The translations under genes were made by a program, and so were the position numbers. The notes under the pieces are model-generated. The model had not been told where the DNA came from. It did no database searches and was given only the letters and a program-made list of their open reading frames with translations. DNA of 64,000 bases from Dryococelus australis (taxonomy: Eukaryota > Arthropoda > Insecta > Phasmatodea > Phasmatidae): contig CM057002.1 in assembly GCA_029891345.1 (NCBI GenBank), positions 15,018,295 through 15,082,294 on the forward strand. The letters are read 5' to 3'. Of the stretch, positions 44,779 to 57,330 are shown in pieces (the stretch's first letter is position 1; each line of letters opens with the position of its first letter).

Positions 44779-45660
44779 ATGTCTGTTTCACCGGAATCAT
44801 TAATAAGTGCGGCTTCTAATAGACCAATTCACTGCACGTAATCTGGACTCAACGAGCAACGATCCATATGTTCTAGTATCCAACGATATGGATGTTGAAG
44901 TTAACGTAACTGGGTCACCTGATGGGAATAATCTATTGCAGCGTTTCCCAGAAAATGTTTTTCCTGTGACCCGGTTATTTTTATGATGCTTTTTTTCGTG
45001 ATCCACTAAAAACTTATTGCCAATTTTGAGATGTGTAGGTAAAATAGAACATTATTTGGATGTCAATATAATTCTCGCGTACTTTAACCATTACTTATAA
45101 TATAAGTTTTATATGGAATTATTACCAATATAATTGCCAAAATGAAATTAAATAAGATAAAATTATTAATGAGAAGTGTAAATCTGTTTTTTACGACCCG
45201 GGAATTTTTTTTTTCGTGACCCGGTATCGGGTCGTGACCCACCATTTGGGAAACGCTAATCTATTGTCTTTCCCATCTCCATCAGCGGTAAGTATTCAAA
45301 CCAGCAACGGAACATCTGTCAAAAAAAAAGTGTCGGCAAAAAGAAGCAGTGGGACTGAAACTTGTTCAGTTTGACGAGGAAAAAATTAAATTCAACGAGA
45401 GATGACATTCACAAGCAGCAAGACAAGAACATTTATTTCTTCGGCAATCTGTCGCCACATATTAGAAAACTACCAGACGACAAGTAAATGTCACATGAAA
45501 TGGAAATCCAGCAAATGGTGTACACAGACGTGTCCACGGCCAGATACCGAATACCAACCATTATCCACTGCATTTCATCCAGCCCACAAGCAAACGTCTT
45601 CCTCCATTTACACGACGTGTAGTAACAGTTCCAAACATAACGGTTCTCTCCAACAGTGAC
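44779..45660 (+). pseudogene. MADF/BESS (Adf-1-like) protein pseudogene
   Basis: A decayed coding sequence. The part before 44938 reads an acidic/polar linker (e.g. TARNLDSTSNDPYVL). After the hAT insert it continues with SNGTSVKKKVSAKRSS, then at 45422-45540 a BESS-type motif: DKNIYFFGNLSPHIRKLPDD, a TAA stop at 45485-45487, and HEMEIQQMVY. BESS motifs follow MADF DNA-binding domains in insect Adf-1-like regulators and in some Harbinger-derived proteins. The MADF part itself is not seen. At least two stops, a MITE insertion and loss of the N-terminus make it non-functional. It could be a gene fragment or the second ORF of an old DNA transposon. Confidence 0.6.
44939..45258. mobile_element. 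hAT-type MITE inserted in the MADF/BESS pseudogene
   Basis: Starts CAGCGTTTCCCAG and ends so that the other strand reads TAGCGTTTCCCAAATGG. The 8-bp duplication ATCTATTG lies at 44931-44938 and 45259-45266. Near both ends are GTGACCCGG / CGGGTCGTGACCC words, known as subterminal motifs in animal hAT MITEs. 320 bp, non-coding. Confidence 0.9.
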
Positions 45661-45959
45661 CCTGCATACGACTACGCTATTTCTGGAAACACGAACGGCG
45701 ACATGGCTACGCCTAATTCTGAGGCTTATGTTCGCAGGGGCTGGTGAAATGCAGGCTTTTCATGCAAGTGGCATGAATGTCCATAATTATGCGACTTCAG
45801 TAAGTATTTTCCATCATTAGCTTACTACAGTCCATTCACGGTTGATTCCAACTTTTCTGCAGCCCTGATAATGTTAAACTTCCAGGATATTCTTACGCCT
45901 CATGCAAACAAAGCTTAACCGAACCAGATAAATTACACCAAAGGGACAATACACCATAT
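45661..45959. other. Unannotated spacer
   Basis: May include further decayed 3' sequence of the MADF/BESS relic, but nothing recognisable. Confidence 0.3.
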
Positions 45960-46190
45960 CCATGCGCACTCAGTGTTATAATATTCTGCATACGAACTAT
46001 TTCTTACTAGGCGTTTCCAACAAATCTATTTTCTTTCTCTTTTTATTCGCATTCATTATAATTACATTTTATAATTTATAGATAAAATATAAGTAGAAGT
46101 TCAAATTAACCAAAAATAAGCCACTCTTATGTTAAAATTAATATAAAATGCCTATGATACACGGCATATTAAGGAAATAAACACGACATA
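45960..46190 (+). repeat. Family C repeat, copy 2
   Basis: Aligns with 14440-14715, most clearly at TATAATTTATAGATAAAATA and AACCAAAAATAAG. AT-rich, ends unclear. Confidence 0.5.
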
Positions 46191-46706
46191 ATTGCATTTT
46201 TTTTAAAGCTTCTAATCAAAAAGTGTGAAGAAACCGCAAATACACTATAATAACATGTGTATAACATGATTGTCATAAAATACACTTTCGACTTTTTAGT
46301 TTCAGGTTTTTTTTCCAAGGATGTTTACGTTAAAATACATTTATCACATATAAAAAGTAATAATTATGAGTACAGAAAAGGAAACTTAACTTATTGTAAT
46401 AAATAATGGTTACTTTAACTCTACTGGATTGTGTACAAATCTGGCCATCTAATGTATATTCTCTGCTCTACGATTTGCCGGATGCAATCAATTGTTGCAT
46501 CTGATATCCTACAATACAGAAAGGATTTATTGGGATATGAACGTAATTTCTCATACAGTGGGCTGAATTTCCCGTTTTCTACTTTGTCAGTGTTCACGTG
46601 AGGGACATTCCAGCTGCGATAGCAACTGTACTTCTTACTTCGGCAGTTGTCGGTGTTTGTCGGAATGCCTCGCTTCTCCGACCGCGTTACTCCCTGTGTT
46701 GCTCAC
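46191..46706. other. Unannotated spacer before the minisatellite
   Basis: AT-rich. It becomes GC-richer from about 46660, where the first degenerate repeat words appear. Confidence 0.45.
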
Positions 46707-48314
46707 CTCTCCACTATAAACACTACACACTCTCCGCTCTCCTCTCTGTCACACGCACCGCTCTGCTCACCTCTCCACTATAAACACTACACACACTCCG
46801 CTCTCCTCTCTGCCACATGCACCGCTCTGCTCTCCTCTCCACTATAAACACTACGCACACTCCGCTCTCTTCTATGCCACACGCACCGCTCTGCTCACCT
46901 CTCCGCTATAAACACTACGCACACTCCGCTCTCTTCTATGCCACACGCACCGCTCTGCTCACCTCTCCGCTATAAACACTACGCACACTCCGCTCTCTTC
47001 TATGCCACACGCACTGCTCTGCTCACCTCTCCACATAAACACTACACACACTCCGCTCTCCTCTCTGCCACACGCACCGCTCTGCTCTCCTCTCCACATA
47101 AACACTACACACACTCCGCTCTCCTCTCTGCCACACGCACCGCTCTGCTTACCTCTCCACTATAAACACTACACACACTCCGCTCTCTTCTATGCCACAC
47201 GCACCGCTCTGCTCACCTCTCCACATAAACACTACACACACTCCGCTCTCCTCTCTGCCACACGCACCGCTCTGCTCTCCTCTCCACTATAAACACTACA
47301 CACACTCCGCTCTCCTCTCTGCCACATGCACCGCTCTGCTCACCTCTCCGCTATAAACACTACGCACACTCCGCTCTCTTCTATGCCACACGCACCGCTC
47401 TGCTTACCTCTCCACTATAAACACTACACACACTCCGCTCTCCTCTCTGCCACACGCACCGCTCTGCTCTCCTCTCCACTATAAACACTACACACACTCC
47501 GCTCTCCTCTCTGCCACATGCACCGCTCTGCTCACCTCTCCGCTATAAACACTACACACACTCCGCTCTCCTCTCTGCCACACGCACCGCTCTGCTCACC
47601 TCTCCACATAAACACTACACACACTCCGCTCTCCTCTCTGCCACACGCACCGCTCTGCTCTCCTCTCCACTATAAACACTACACACACTCCGCTCTCCTC
47701 TCTGCCACATGCACCGCTCTGCTCACCTCTCCGCTATAAACACTACGCACACTCCGCTCTCCTCTCTGCCACACGCACCGCTCTGCTCTCCTCTCCACAT
47801 AAACACTACACACACTCCGCTCTCTTCTATGCCACATGCACCGCTCTGCTCACCTCTCCGCTATAAAAACTACGCACACTCCGCTCTCTTCTATGCCACA
47901 CGCACCGCTCTGCTTACCTCTCCACTATAAACACTACACACACTCCGCTCTCTTCTATGCCACACGCACCGCTCTGCTCACCTCTCCACATAAACACTAC
48001 ACACACTCCGCTCTCCTCTCTGCCACACGCAACGCTCTGCTCTCCTCTCCGCTATAAACACTACACACACTCCGCTCTCCTCTCTGCCACACGCACCGCT
48101 CTGCTCTCCTCTCCACATAAACACTACACACACTCCGCTCTCCTCTCTGCCACATGCACCGCTCTGCTCACCTCTCCGCTATAAACACTACGCACACTCC
48201 GCTCTCTTCTATGCCACACGCACCGCTCTGCTTACCTCTCCACTATAAACACTACACACACTCCGCTCTCCTCTCTGCCACACGCACTGCTCTGCTCTCC
48301 TCTCCACTATAAAC
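46707..48314. repeat. 64-bp minisatellite, about 25 units
   Basis: Twenty-five full units and a partial one, each starting CTCTCCACTATAAACAC and containing CACTCCGCTCT and CACGCACCGCTCTGCTC. Units are 64 bp, or 62 bp when TA is lost (CTCTCCACATAAAC). Linked variants recur: CGCTATAAACACTACGCAC with TCTTCTATGCC, and CACATGC before CGCTATA. The sequence G/CTATAAAC recurs once per unit. Open frames run across it in all frames because 64 is not a multiple of three; they are not genes. Confidence 0.97.
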
Positions 48315-49492
48315 GCAAACTTACTATGAAAGACAGGAAAGATTCGAGGAAATGGAAAAAGACTCACCTGTTTTTGTCTGCTCCAAGGAAGAAAAGAAAA
48401 TGCAATATTGCTGACCACCAACGTGAAAAATAACAATATCGTTTTGGCTTCCGTGAAACCGCATGTTTCCGTTATTTGTATAAAAACTCACTAAATTGTT
48501 TTGGAGGGTGATTTTATAAATAATAACATAATAATAGAATAAAGTTATTACGCCCAAAATAGCCTATATATAAATAAAATTATACTATCCTTCAGATATA
48601 AAATAAAATAAATGTTGATTACATTCAAACCCTTTACATTAATGTTTTAAAAAAATACGTAAATTGTATTCCTCCTTTATGATTTCCGTGTGAAGATTTT
48701 AACTTTACAAACATTTGTAGTTTTGAAACGACTATGAAAATAAGGTATGTAAAGCGCTGCAGTAGTGTGGGTGCTGAAATGCCTTGTTAGTGTCGGTTCG
48801 ATTAGTGATAGAGCTAACAACAGCTTATATCTGACTAGTAAACGTGCGTGTAGGAGTGTGTGAAAAACAAAGGTATAATTTTGCATATAGGGCCTTTGAT
48901 TAGCATAGACCAGCACCATACACACTACAGCTGTTTGTAAAATGGCAATTGCTAAAGACACATTAACAATCAATTTGTAAGCTTATTGCACTTACCAGAA
49001 TTGCCTATGCGGCAGATATATGCCAGGAAGCCTGTTCCGGGCAGCATTCAGCTCCGCAAACCAGCTGTACACATGTTACTTCCAACCAAACACAACTGGG
49101 ATGCAAAGGAACTAACTACTTATGTAGCATTTAAATCAGAAGACCAGGTCCATGGTGAAGTGTCAAATTGGATGGAATAAAATATTTCATTCATATGACG
49201 CCAGACCTTCACCTTAAAACTGTGTATGACAAACATGAGGAAATATACACGCAGCCGCTGTACAATTTATTTGAAATGAATGCACCGACCTATGTCTGAT
49301 GAAAATAACAATTATGCGGGCAAGTGTAGTAACTGAAAATATAGTATTTCTGGTGTGACTCACGTACGTATTTAAAATTGAAATATCTTGCAGTGTAAAA
49401 TATATAGTTCAACACAAATTAACACTTGTTCTCACACCTCCGTTGACTGACTCAGCTATCTGTCTCTGATTACTGTACTTTAATTACCCTAG

Positions 49493-49494
<2 letters not shown>
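48315..49494. other. Unannotated spacer
   Basis: A 64-codon frame at 48986-49180 (TTG start) and a 98-codon minus frame at 48677-48973 are unrecognised. No repeat family copies. Confidence 0.4.

Positions 49495-49532
<38 letters not shown>
49495..49532. repeat. (AT)n microsatellite
   Basis: About nineteen AT dinucleotides. Confidence 0.93.
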
Positions 49533-49533
<1 letters not shown>

Positions 49534-52139
49534 TCAGTAGAGAAAATTAAACAGTTCTCAAGGTATGTGCCACAAGCTAGAGAAATATTATTAGTTGAGT
49601 GCAGCTACATTTTGCAATCAATTCCACATCATCGCTGCGTAAATGTCAATGTAAGTGAAGGTGCACAATACCTTATTCAGATGCTGTACATTAGCTGAAA
49701 TAATGGAGTGTCAGTTAGGATATTGTTGATGAGTCACCGATGTCTGGATTTTTCTGCAAGTAGTTCAGCTATCTTCCACTAGACAGCAGTAGCATCGAAG
49801 CATGGTGCCAGAGTGTCCGCCAGGTCATGGATGGTGAGAGGGGTTAGGGGGGAAGAGCGCGGAAAACGTGTACCTGTTCTCCTTCCCTCAAGGTCAAAAT
49901 GCCATTAGCGTTTGCCATTAACGAGCTTGGACAGATGACAGATAACAGAACCTACATCACTACCTTCTGGGAATGCAACATTTAATCGTTTTATTCAAAT
50001 TATTTTGACTTAAAATTTTTACCACAGATAGCTCTGGTCCCAGTGCTGTTTAAGTTTACCTCCCTTTTACCTGCCTGTGCGGTAAAAAGGGTGGTGGTGA
50101 AGTTAAATAATTGATTCTGCGCGGAATTTGGAAATTCAACAATTTTCGGATATGACACTGATGTGTGGCAGCAATAAAAATGTTGGTTATTGTTTCTCCT
50201 GTAAAATGCCGTAGTTATTACCTTGGTACAATGTGTATGTGCTGAGTAGGAAGTAATTTGATACGAGCCTGCACTCATTGCCAGCGAAAATGTGATGCTT
50301 TTTATGTACACTACTTTGGTTTTTTCGGATGTTGTAGAGGTGTTTTCTGGCCATAGCATACTAGCATAATGACTTTAATGTAGCGTGTCCTATTTTTATC
50401 TGTATCCGAGTATTGCATAATCTATAGTGGACAATTTCTCCGAAGTCTGCACATTGACATTATGCAGAGGTGCAAATAAATATTATTTAATAACAGAAAT
50501 ATTTTACTTACCTAAATCAAATTTCAGCAGAACAAAGCAGAAGGTTGTATGTTCACATGATCAAACCTCGTACACATATTTTCAACAGGTCTAGTATTAT
50601 GAAGCGACAGATTAATGAAATAGATTATTAAATATCTCCACTAAATTAAAAATAAATAAATAAACAAAATCAGGTACACATAACAACAATAGCTTAACAA
50701 AGTAGTGTACGGAATTTCACCGAAATCGACCGTAAAAACTGTAACTAGAGCTCCATCTTAACACATACACCTGGGTTCAAAACCACGGAACGTAACATTT
50801 CCGTTAGGGTCAATTCACTTTACACACTTAAAATTAACCTTTTAAACTGAGTTCAGGCCCTCCTGGCCGGCTACGATAAGGAGGGCCCAACAAAGACAAG
50901 ATGGAGAACGGAACCTTCGTTCGCCATTCCAATTCATTGTCAGTTACAAATCCTAACTTAACGTACAGGCATATTAAATTACTACGAATGTATTCCTTAA
51001 CTGTATAAACTAAGTAATATCAGCTGATATTGCCAATCTAAGCTGATTTGCATGGTATTCAAAACTTAACATAAAAAAATACAAGACAATAAGAATATCA
51101 TCATTCAAACATAAGGTGGATGTGTGTATCCTATATAACATATAAAATAATATAAAAATATTAGATGAATATTTTATATGCTAGGACACATCACAACAGT
51201 GGTATTTTTTTTAGAACAAATATGTGTATACTCGAAATTTGCGTATCGTTTCAAGTTAACAATATGTCAATCAGGTGCGTCACCTAACCAGATGTCACAG
51301 GGTGCATAAATTACGTCGAATATTCTCACTGTCTGGACAGAAGACTGTGAGAGTGAATAAGTCGCGGAAGTTGCCCTAAGTAGGTGAGTTGGCTGGGTTC
51401 TTTGGTGCATATAGTTATGATTATAGAATAATCAATTCCTTGCCAAGCTCACTCTTATTAATGTAGGAACATATATCTATACTGGCTCGTTTCTTAACAC
51501 CAGCCCAGGTCCAACTACTACCTATCTTACTCACATCCACTGTGGAACGTCCATTACCAAACATGTGGAAAAAAAAAATGAGTATCGTAGAATGTGTAGA
51601 CCAAATGTAATGAAAATAAATTACGACTGTTCTTATGTGAGTGTGTAACAAACCCAGCAAGTAATTACACTTGCCCGGTGCTAACCCGGGCCGAGCGGGA
51701 AATACTCCGTCTATAGCGGACACCTCTAGCAACAGACACACTTTACCGTGCACACCTTGTGTCCCAAATCACTTTGCATAAGTTTCAAAATAATTAGAAT
51801 CTAACACGAGGACACTGACATATGGAACGTGGCTACTGAGAAACAAGGATACCTGGCATATCTGTTTTACTAATGATATTTATTGAAATTTCTTTTAACT
51901 CTTATGTAACTGGGATTTAAAAATTCTGATGACAATCAGCAAAGGGTTAATTACTTAGAATCAATCTAATTATGTTAACAGTTTTACTTTCTGTATATTA
52001 CTATGTAGAAGCCAGTTTATAAATTTATGTTTTGTGAGATTGTGACGTCCGTTCCTGATTGGATAATTTTGTTTAATGTAATTTTTGCCTTTTGCAGGTT
52101 AACCCCTGTGCAAGAACCTTAAGTATCACAAAATATTTA
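49533..52139. other. Unannotated region
   Basis: About 2.6 kb with no convincing gene. The longest frame, 119 codons on the minus strand (50000-50359), is not recognised. A GGGTTAGCACCGGGC-like phrase near 51680 (minus strand) is only loosely B-box-like and was not called a SINE. Confidence 0.45.
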
Positions 52140-52460
52140 TGCGAGAACTCGACTATTGTCCTGTAGGTTCAGACAGGACCGCCCCCACCCTGTGTCGAGC
52201 CGCGAGCACGGGACTTGGAACACATGGTCTGGGGTTTCCCTTGACGATATTACCACGGCCCTTCATGGAGAGGGACCGAGGCGCCGCTGGAGGGAGGGTA
52301 ATGTCCCCTCTACGCTCCTAGATGACCACACCCAAGCTCCGAGACTCCACCCAAGTGCGCGGTTTGTTTCTGGCGCGAGAGGCGAACACCGAGTTTGAGG
52401 TTCATATGTAACACTCTCGACCACGATATATAACAGGTGGAATAGTTCGCATCACATAAG
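52140..52460 (+). other. GC-rich block with TATA-like motif
   Basis: GC-rich sequence ends at GATATATAACAGGTGG (about 52424) followed by AGTTCGCATCACATAAGCG, a layout like an LTR or gene promoter. No coding sequence follows. No second copy in the window, so it stays unclassified. Confidence 0.3.
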
Positions 52461-53514
52461 CGTAAGAATTTGTCATTGTTGCTTTATTATTAACTGAAAA
52501 GTAAGGAACGAGGAGTTGATGCCTTTGTTCTGTTACACTAGTCCTTCACGTCCAACTTGTCAGATATGTACCTACTGCCTTTATAATTCACTTTAGGCAA
52601 TAGGTAGTATACAAGTCTTCACCTTTTTTTTTCTTCGTGAATAACATGCAACCGAAATGCCTTCGTCACAAGTTAGATTCTTACTTACTTGTACAGACCG
52701 GGATCCAATTACGAACGCGGGTGAGAGCTAAACCGTCCTGGAATACAACTATTCATTAAATATTTCCACGAAAATAATGTGTACGTGACTCTTAAATAAT
52801 TTCTTAAAAACATTTTTAAAGGGTTTTATGAAGAGTTCCCTTGTCTTGGTTATTCACATTAAGTTATCATTCGTGCAATTAATTAACTTGTTTCAGCATT
52901 AAAAAGTTTTCTAACGACCGTATAAATGTACTTGATTTTAGGAAGGCTTAATTTTTTGTTACCACGGCCTGCTTCATTAGCAATGTACCTGCCAGAAATC
53001 TATAATTAGTTCTGATTAAAAACGTGGCGTCAGAACATCCGGCAAGAAGGGTTTCCTCTCTGGGGATCAGATTAGCCGACGGGATTAAAAACTGCCAGCA
53101 TTTATGCTTCGTCCGTTGGATATTAAAAAAATATTTTTTTATGGCCGAGAGAAAAAAATACTGCTAACTCTTACGTGATTTTAGTGAATCTTTTCCCCTG
53201 TAAACTGCTAGAAAGTATTTTAATTTCGAAATTTTTGCCCACTAACGCGTGGAATAACTGAATAATGAAACAGCTCATTACCCTACATTATACAACGGCG
53301 ACTTCTAGTAATTTCTTTCTCTTGCTGCCATACACCTCTAGTTACAATACCAATGGTTTCTATTGTATTTGTGCATTTAAAGTGCATAAACAGTGGCACC
53401 GAATATTTGCAGTGGTCATATCTCACTAGATATTAACGAGATATCGGTTAATCCGAACAGGTGAGGTGAATTTTTTAATGTAATGAAAGTGAAAATTTCG
53501 CGAAAACGGTTCAT
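52461..53514. other. Unannotated spacer
   Basis: AT-rich, no gene or known repeat recognised. Confidence 0.45.
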
Positions 53515-53779
53515 AGGAATCCAGTAAAAAGTTACAACTGGCCAACATTTCAATTCCTAAGAATAAAACCGTTCTTTTCAATTACTTCTCGAATGAACAC
53601 GATGAATTGTAAAACCTGTTAGGCCTACGTCTGTCCCTACGCATTAATTGGTACACAGTCAACGCGTGACTTCATTGGTCGACGGCCAGCCAATAATATG
53701 TGTCGCTGATTACAGTAAGCATGTCCGGCGTATCCAGGACCTCAGTCCCAGTACATTTGCCCCGTCATCAAAGGGTTAT
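53515..53779 (+). repeat. Family D repeat, uninterrupted short copy
   Basis: Matches 28540-29147 without the MITE: CTGGCCAACATTTCAATTC, AACACGATGAATTGTAAAAC, CATTAATTGGTACACAGTC, GTCGACGGCCAGCC and TCAAAGGGTTATT. It serves as the empty site for the insertion at 28686. Confidence 0.7.
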
Positions 53780-54356
53780 TGAATACTTTACATACCACAT
53801 TAGTAGTATATTTTAGAGAAGTCTGTCATAATGTATTTTAAATGGGACAAAACTGCCGGCGCCAGGCGCTGTTCATGGTCTCTCATTCCGGTAGGTCAGC
53901 GGCATTATTGGATCTGGGTGACCTTAACATTGACCCGTGACCTTGAATGGCCTTGAAATAAAAATTTCCATAGATCAAAAAAGTTTTAAATATTCAAAAC
54001 CAGTAATATTTTTTTTTGAAAATAGTAAAAAAATATATTAAAAATTTTTATTTAAAGATGTACATATAGGCGGTCTGGAGTTTGATAACAGGTGGATAGA
54101 CTAAGCTCCCGACACGACCAGCCATCACCAGGTCGACCTGTGTCCACCTCGTCAGCCATGTTAGGTATGTCGTTGACGTTTACCTTTGGACTTAAACATG
54201 TAGCCGTGATCTTGGATGACACAAAGTCCAAAAAATTCCAACCCCCCTCCCCCTCAAAAAACCCAACAATTTACTTTAAATGTTAACAGAATTAATACAA
54301 AATATATGAAGATCACAAAAAATTTCCAAAAAGTGACATCAAATCCCCAAAAAAAA

Positions 54357-54890
54357 CCTGGACACTTGGCCCAAGGCTCAAGATTCACGACCCTTGACTC
54401 AACACTCAAAACTGAAGACTCAAGACTCTTGACTCAAGAATCAAGAATCATGACTCAAGTCTCAGGGCTCTTGACTCATAAAGCTTGACTCAAAACCCTT
54501 GACTCAAGACTCAAGAATCAAGAACTTAGGTCAAGACTCAAGAACCTTAACGCAATACTCAAGAACGTTAACCTAAGACTCAAGAACCTTAACCTAAGAC
54601 TCAAGACCTTTGACCCAAGACTCACGACCCTTGACTCAAAATGCTTGACTCAAAACTCTTCACTCAAGACTCAAGACAAAAATCCCTTAACCCAACTCTT
54701 AAATCCCTTGACCCAAGACTCAGGACCCTTGACCCAAGACTCAGGACCCTTGACCCAAGACTCAGGACCCTTGACCCAAGACTGAAGACGAATGATGCTT
54801 GGCCCAGGGCTCTTGTCCCAAGACCCTTGTCCCAAGACCCAAGACACTCGACCCTTGACTCCAAAACTCTTGACTCTTGTCCCTAGGCCT
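54357..54890. repeat. GACTCAAGA tandem array inside the left foldback arm
   Basis: Degenerate repeats of the words TTGACTCAAGACTCAAGA. At about 54706-54780 there are four near-perfect 21-bp units (CCCTTGACCCAAGACTCAGGA). The inverted counterpart is at 55325-55430 (GAGTCTTGAGTCAAGGG). Confidence 0.9.
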
Positions 54891-55108
54891 TAAACACCAA
54901 AAAATTCTAAAACCTCTAATAAAGTCCAAAAAATTAATTTATAAAAAATAATTAAATCGATTTTACTTATGATAAAAGGAGGTAAGCATACCTTGCTGCT
55001 TATGTTGTTCTGCTTGCTCTCAAACTTAATTGCATACTTGACATAATCATGCACGCTGTTCGATTTTTATGTAGGTAAATTTAAGTTAATAGGAATATAT
55101 ACATATAC

Positions 55109-55128
55109 ATGTGTGTGTGTGTGTGTGA
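55109..55128. repeat. (TG)n microsatellite
   Basis: About nine TG dinucleotides in the loop of the foldback element. Confidence 0.85.
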
Positions 55129-55684
55129 CCATCCAAACCCTTCATACGAGCAGCAACCACCTGCCCAAGTCATGTTATAATCATGGTATGGAATGGATCA
55201 GCATCTAAAAACCCTTTTATAGACATACTTCGCATGAATTGAAATACCAATAGTGCTAGTCCCGCGAAACTTGGAATTTACGAGGGTGATAAACAGTCTT
55301 ATCTCCCACGGTCTTCTTGAACATCAATCCCTCAATCGAGTCTTGAGTCAAGGGTCTTGCGTCTCGAGTCAAGGGTTTTGAGTCAATTGCCTTGAGTCTT
55401 GAGTCAAGGGTTTTGTTCTTGATGTCAAGATTTTTTTGGAAATTATATTTTTTTAATACATTTAAATATATATATTTTTATTGGATATTTAAAATTAAAT
55501 TTTTTTTGGGTCGAAGGTCATCCAAGGTTACGGGCACAGGGTCATGGTCGAAGGTGAAGGTGAAGGTCAAAGATATCTAACATGGCTGACGAGGTGGATA
55601 TCGGTCGACCTGGCAAGGGTTGGTTGTGTCGGGAGCTTAGTAGATGCACCTGTCATTGAACCCCGGACCTCCTACATTTGCATT

Positions 55685-55686
<2 letters not shown>

Positions 55687-55730
<44 letters not shown>
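55687..55730. repeat. 44-bp T-run in right foldback arm
   Basis: Uninterrupted T homopolymer following ATTTGCATTAAA. Confidence 0.95.
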
Positions 55731-55734
<4 letters not shown>

Positions 55735-55985
55735 AATCTTTGGAACGTTTATTTTTAATTTTTAGGGAAGGTTTTTTTTTGTAAAAATTTTTAGGTTCAA
55801 GGTCAGTGAAGTTTACGGGGGTGGGGTCAAGATTTAGGTCACGGGTCAGTGTTAGGTCACCCAGATTCAATATGACCGCCGACCGACCGGAACGACAGAG
55901 CATGAACGACGCCTGGTGCCTGTGCCAGGTGCCAGTTTTATCCTATTTAAAATAGATTATGCCAGACATCTGTACATTATACTAC

Positions 55986-56519
55986 TCCCATTATTTAACA
56001 TATAATGCACTTGATACATATAGATCACTTTTTTTATGTTGAAACCTCTAATTTTCTATACCCATTCAGACCCCACGTTAGTTTATAGTTTCTTATGTCG
56101 CACATAAGAACATTTTTGGTGGGTGCTGTAATAAACACATGTTTCTCATCACAGCCATCGAGGTGTAGGATTTGTGTTCGGCTATATTAATACAAACCAT
56201 CCATAATGTGGGACAGGAACACCGTTTGCAACACGGTTTACAAATCAGTAGGAATGTAACTTTATTTTTTTTTTTTTATTTTTTTTTTTTCGAAACAAGA
56301 ATTATTGCTATAAATTTGAATTCATAAAGCTGAAACGAAATTGAAATAGCTCTATTGAATGTTTAACGAAAATGTTAACATTTTATCAAGATTTACGCAG
56401 TGTTGTTGAACACGTAATCGCATATATTTAATTTCATTTAAAATACGAAATCGCAGTTGCATGGTTCTATCAATGGTGGTGTAGTAGTACAACAGTTAAA
56501 ACAATTCCGTTTAAGCTAA

Positions 56520-56550
<31 letters not shown>

Positions 56551-56848
56551 TGACGAGTGGATTGCGTACCGAAGAAGTATATTACTATTCTACTTACATT
56601 CATAAATAACTTAACCAATTTATTCTGCCAACATTTCATATTTATTTTTCCGTATTGTGATACACACAAACAAATGGATAAACGCGAAAATTCTATAAGA
56701 ACTCACATATCCAGTGAAGTATCTTACATACTACTATAGAAAGTTGATCTTTTTACGATTAGATGATAAAGTTTTGACGTCGTTTTGCTGACCATTCACA
56801 ACGTCCCGCTATTGAGTATCAGAAAACTCATTGGCTCAAATAGGATAG
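55986..56848. other. Spacer with (AAT)n tract
   Basis: T-runs at 56262-56290 and an (AAT)10-like run at 56519-56549. No gene or repeat family recognised. Confidence 0.5.
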
Positions 56849-57259
56849 TATAGGCTGTTCACGGTAAAATGAGCACTTTTGAAAGCCCTGCTTAAGATCT
56901 ACCTGTATGCCCGTTGTGTATTTTTCCGCCTTACGTAAAATTAACATTGCCACGGACGTTGGTCAGGTGAAACTGTAAAATGATTGTAAAATTAAATCTT
57001 CTACAAATCTGGTTATTTTTATACTACGATCCATTAAAAAAAAAAACATACCGAGAAAGAAATAATTTAAGTTATCACAAATGGGTTACCTAACACTTGT
57101 TATTCGACGTTAAGGTATGGAACTACTTTCCATCCATCGTTACCAACTTTACTGGGTGCATGTCACTCAGTGCGCCCGTTAAAATATATGACGTTAGTGG
57201 CAGTGACTTTTTCCTTAGGTTCATTTCAAAGTACTCACTTTATCGTGAACAGTCTCTAG
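56849..57259 (+). mobile_element. Family A MITE, copy 11
   Basis: Left end TATAGGCTGTTCACGGTAAA. The right end is decayed (ATCGTGAACAGTCTCTA). A deletion removed the GCCTCATCACTTTATTCATG part. First of three A elements within 1.5 kb. Confidence 0.88.
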
Positions 57260-57330
57260 CGACACACATAGATAACATCCAGTGACAAAGCGAAACTGTC
57301 AGATATTTGTACCTTCAATACGTTAGATCC

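Larger units (their letters stand above)
53803..55985. mobile_element. Foldback element with long inverted arms
   Basis: The ends are GTAGTATA and TATACTAC. The arms (about 53803-54270 and 55490-55985) pair over hundreds of bases, with matching phrases in inverted order. Left TGGGACAAAACTG, GATCTGGGTGACC, TAAGCTCCCGACAC, ACCTCGTCAGCCATGTTAG and CTTGGATGAC each have an inverted partner on the right. The inner parts carry GACTCAAGA-type tandem repeats, also in inverted order. Between them lies about 400 bp of unrelated loop. Flanks CCACATTA and TCCCATTA (6/8) could be a target duplication. No transposase is encoded. Confidence 0.85.

Noticed and set aside
46598..48184. Several overlapping 60-96 codon frames with HAPLCSPLHY-type repeats
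   Set aside because: They are readings of the 64-bp minisatellite in all three frames, not a repetitive protein.
50000..50359. 119-codon minus-strand frame
   Set aside because: No recognisable motif, and stop-free length is within chance for this window size.
51640..51745. Possible further tRNA-like SINE
   Set aside because: Only a loose B-box resemblance and no A box at the right distance.
54641..54886. 81-codon frame with DPRLRTL repeats
   Set aside because: It is a translation of the 21-bp tandem units in the foldback arm.
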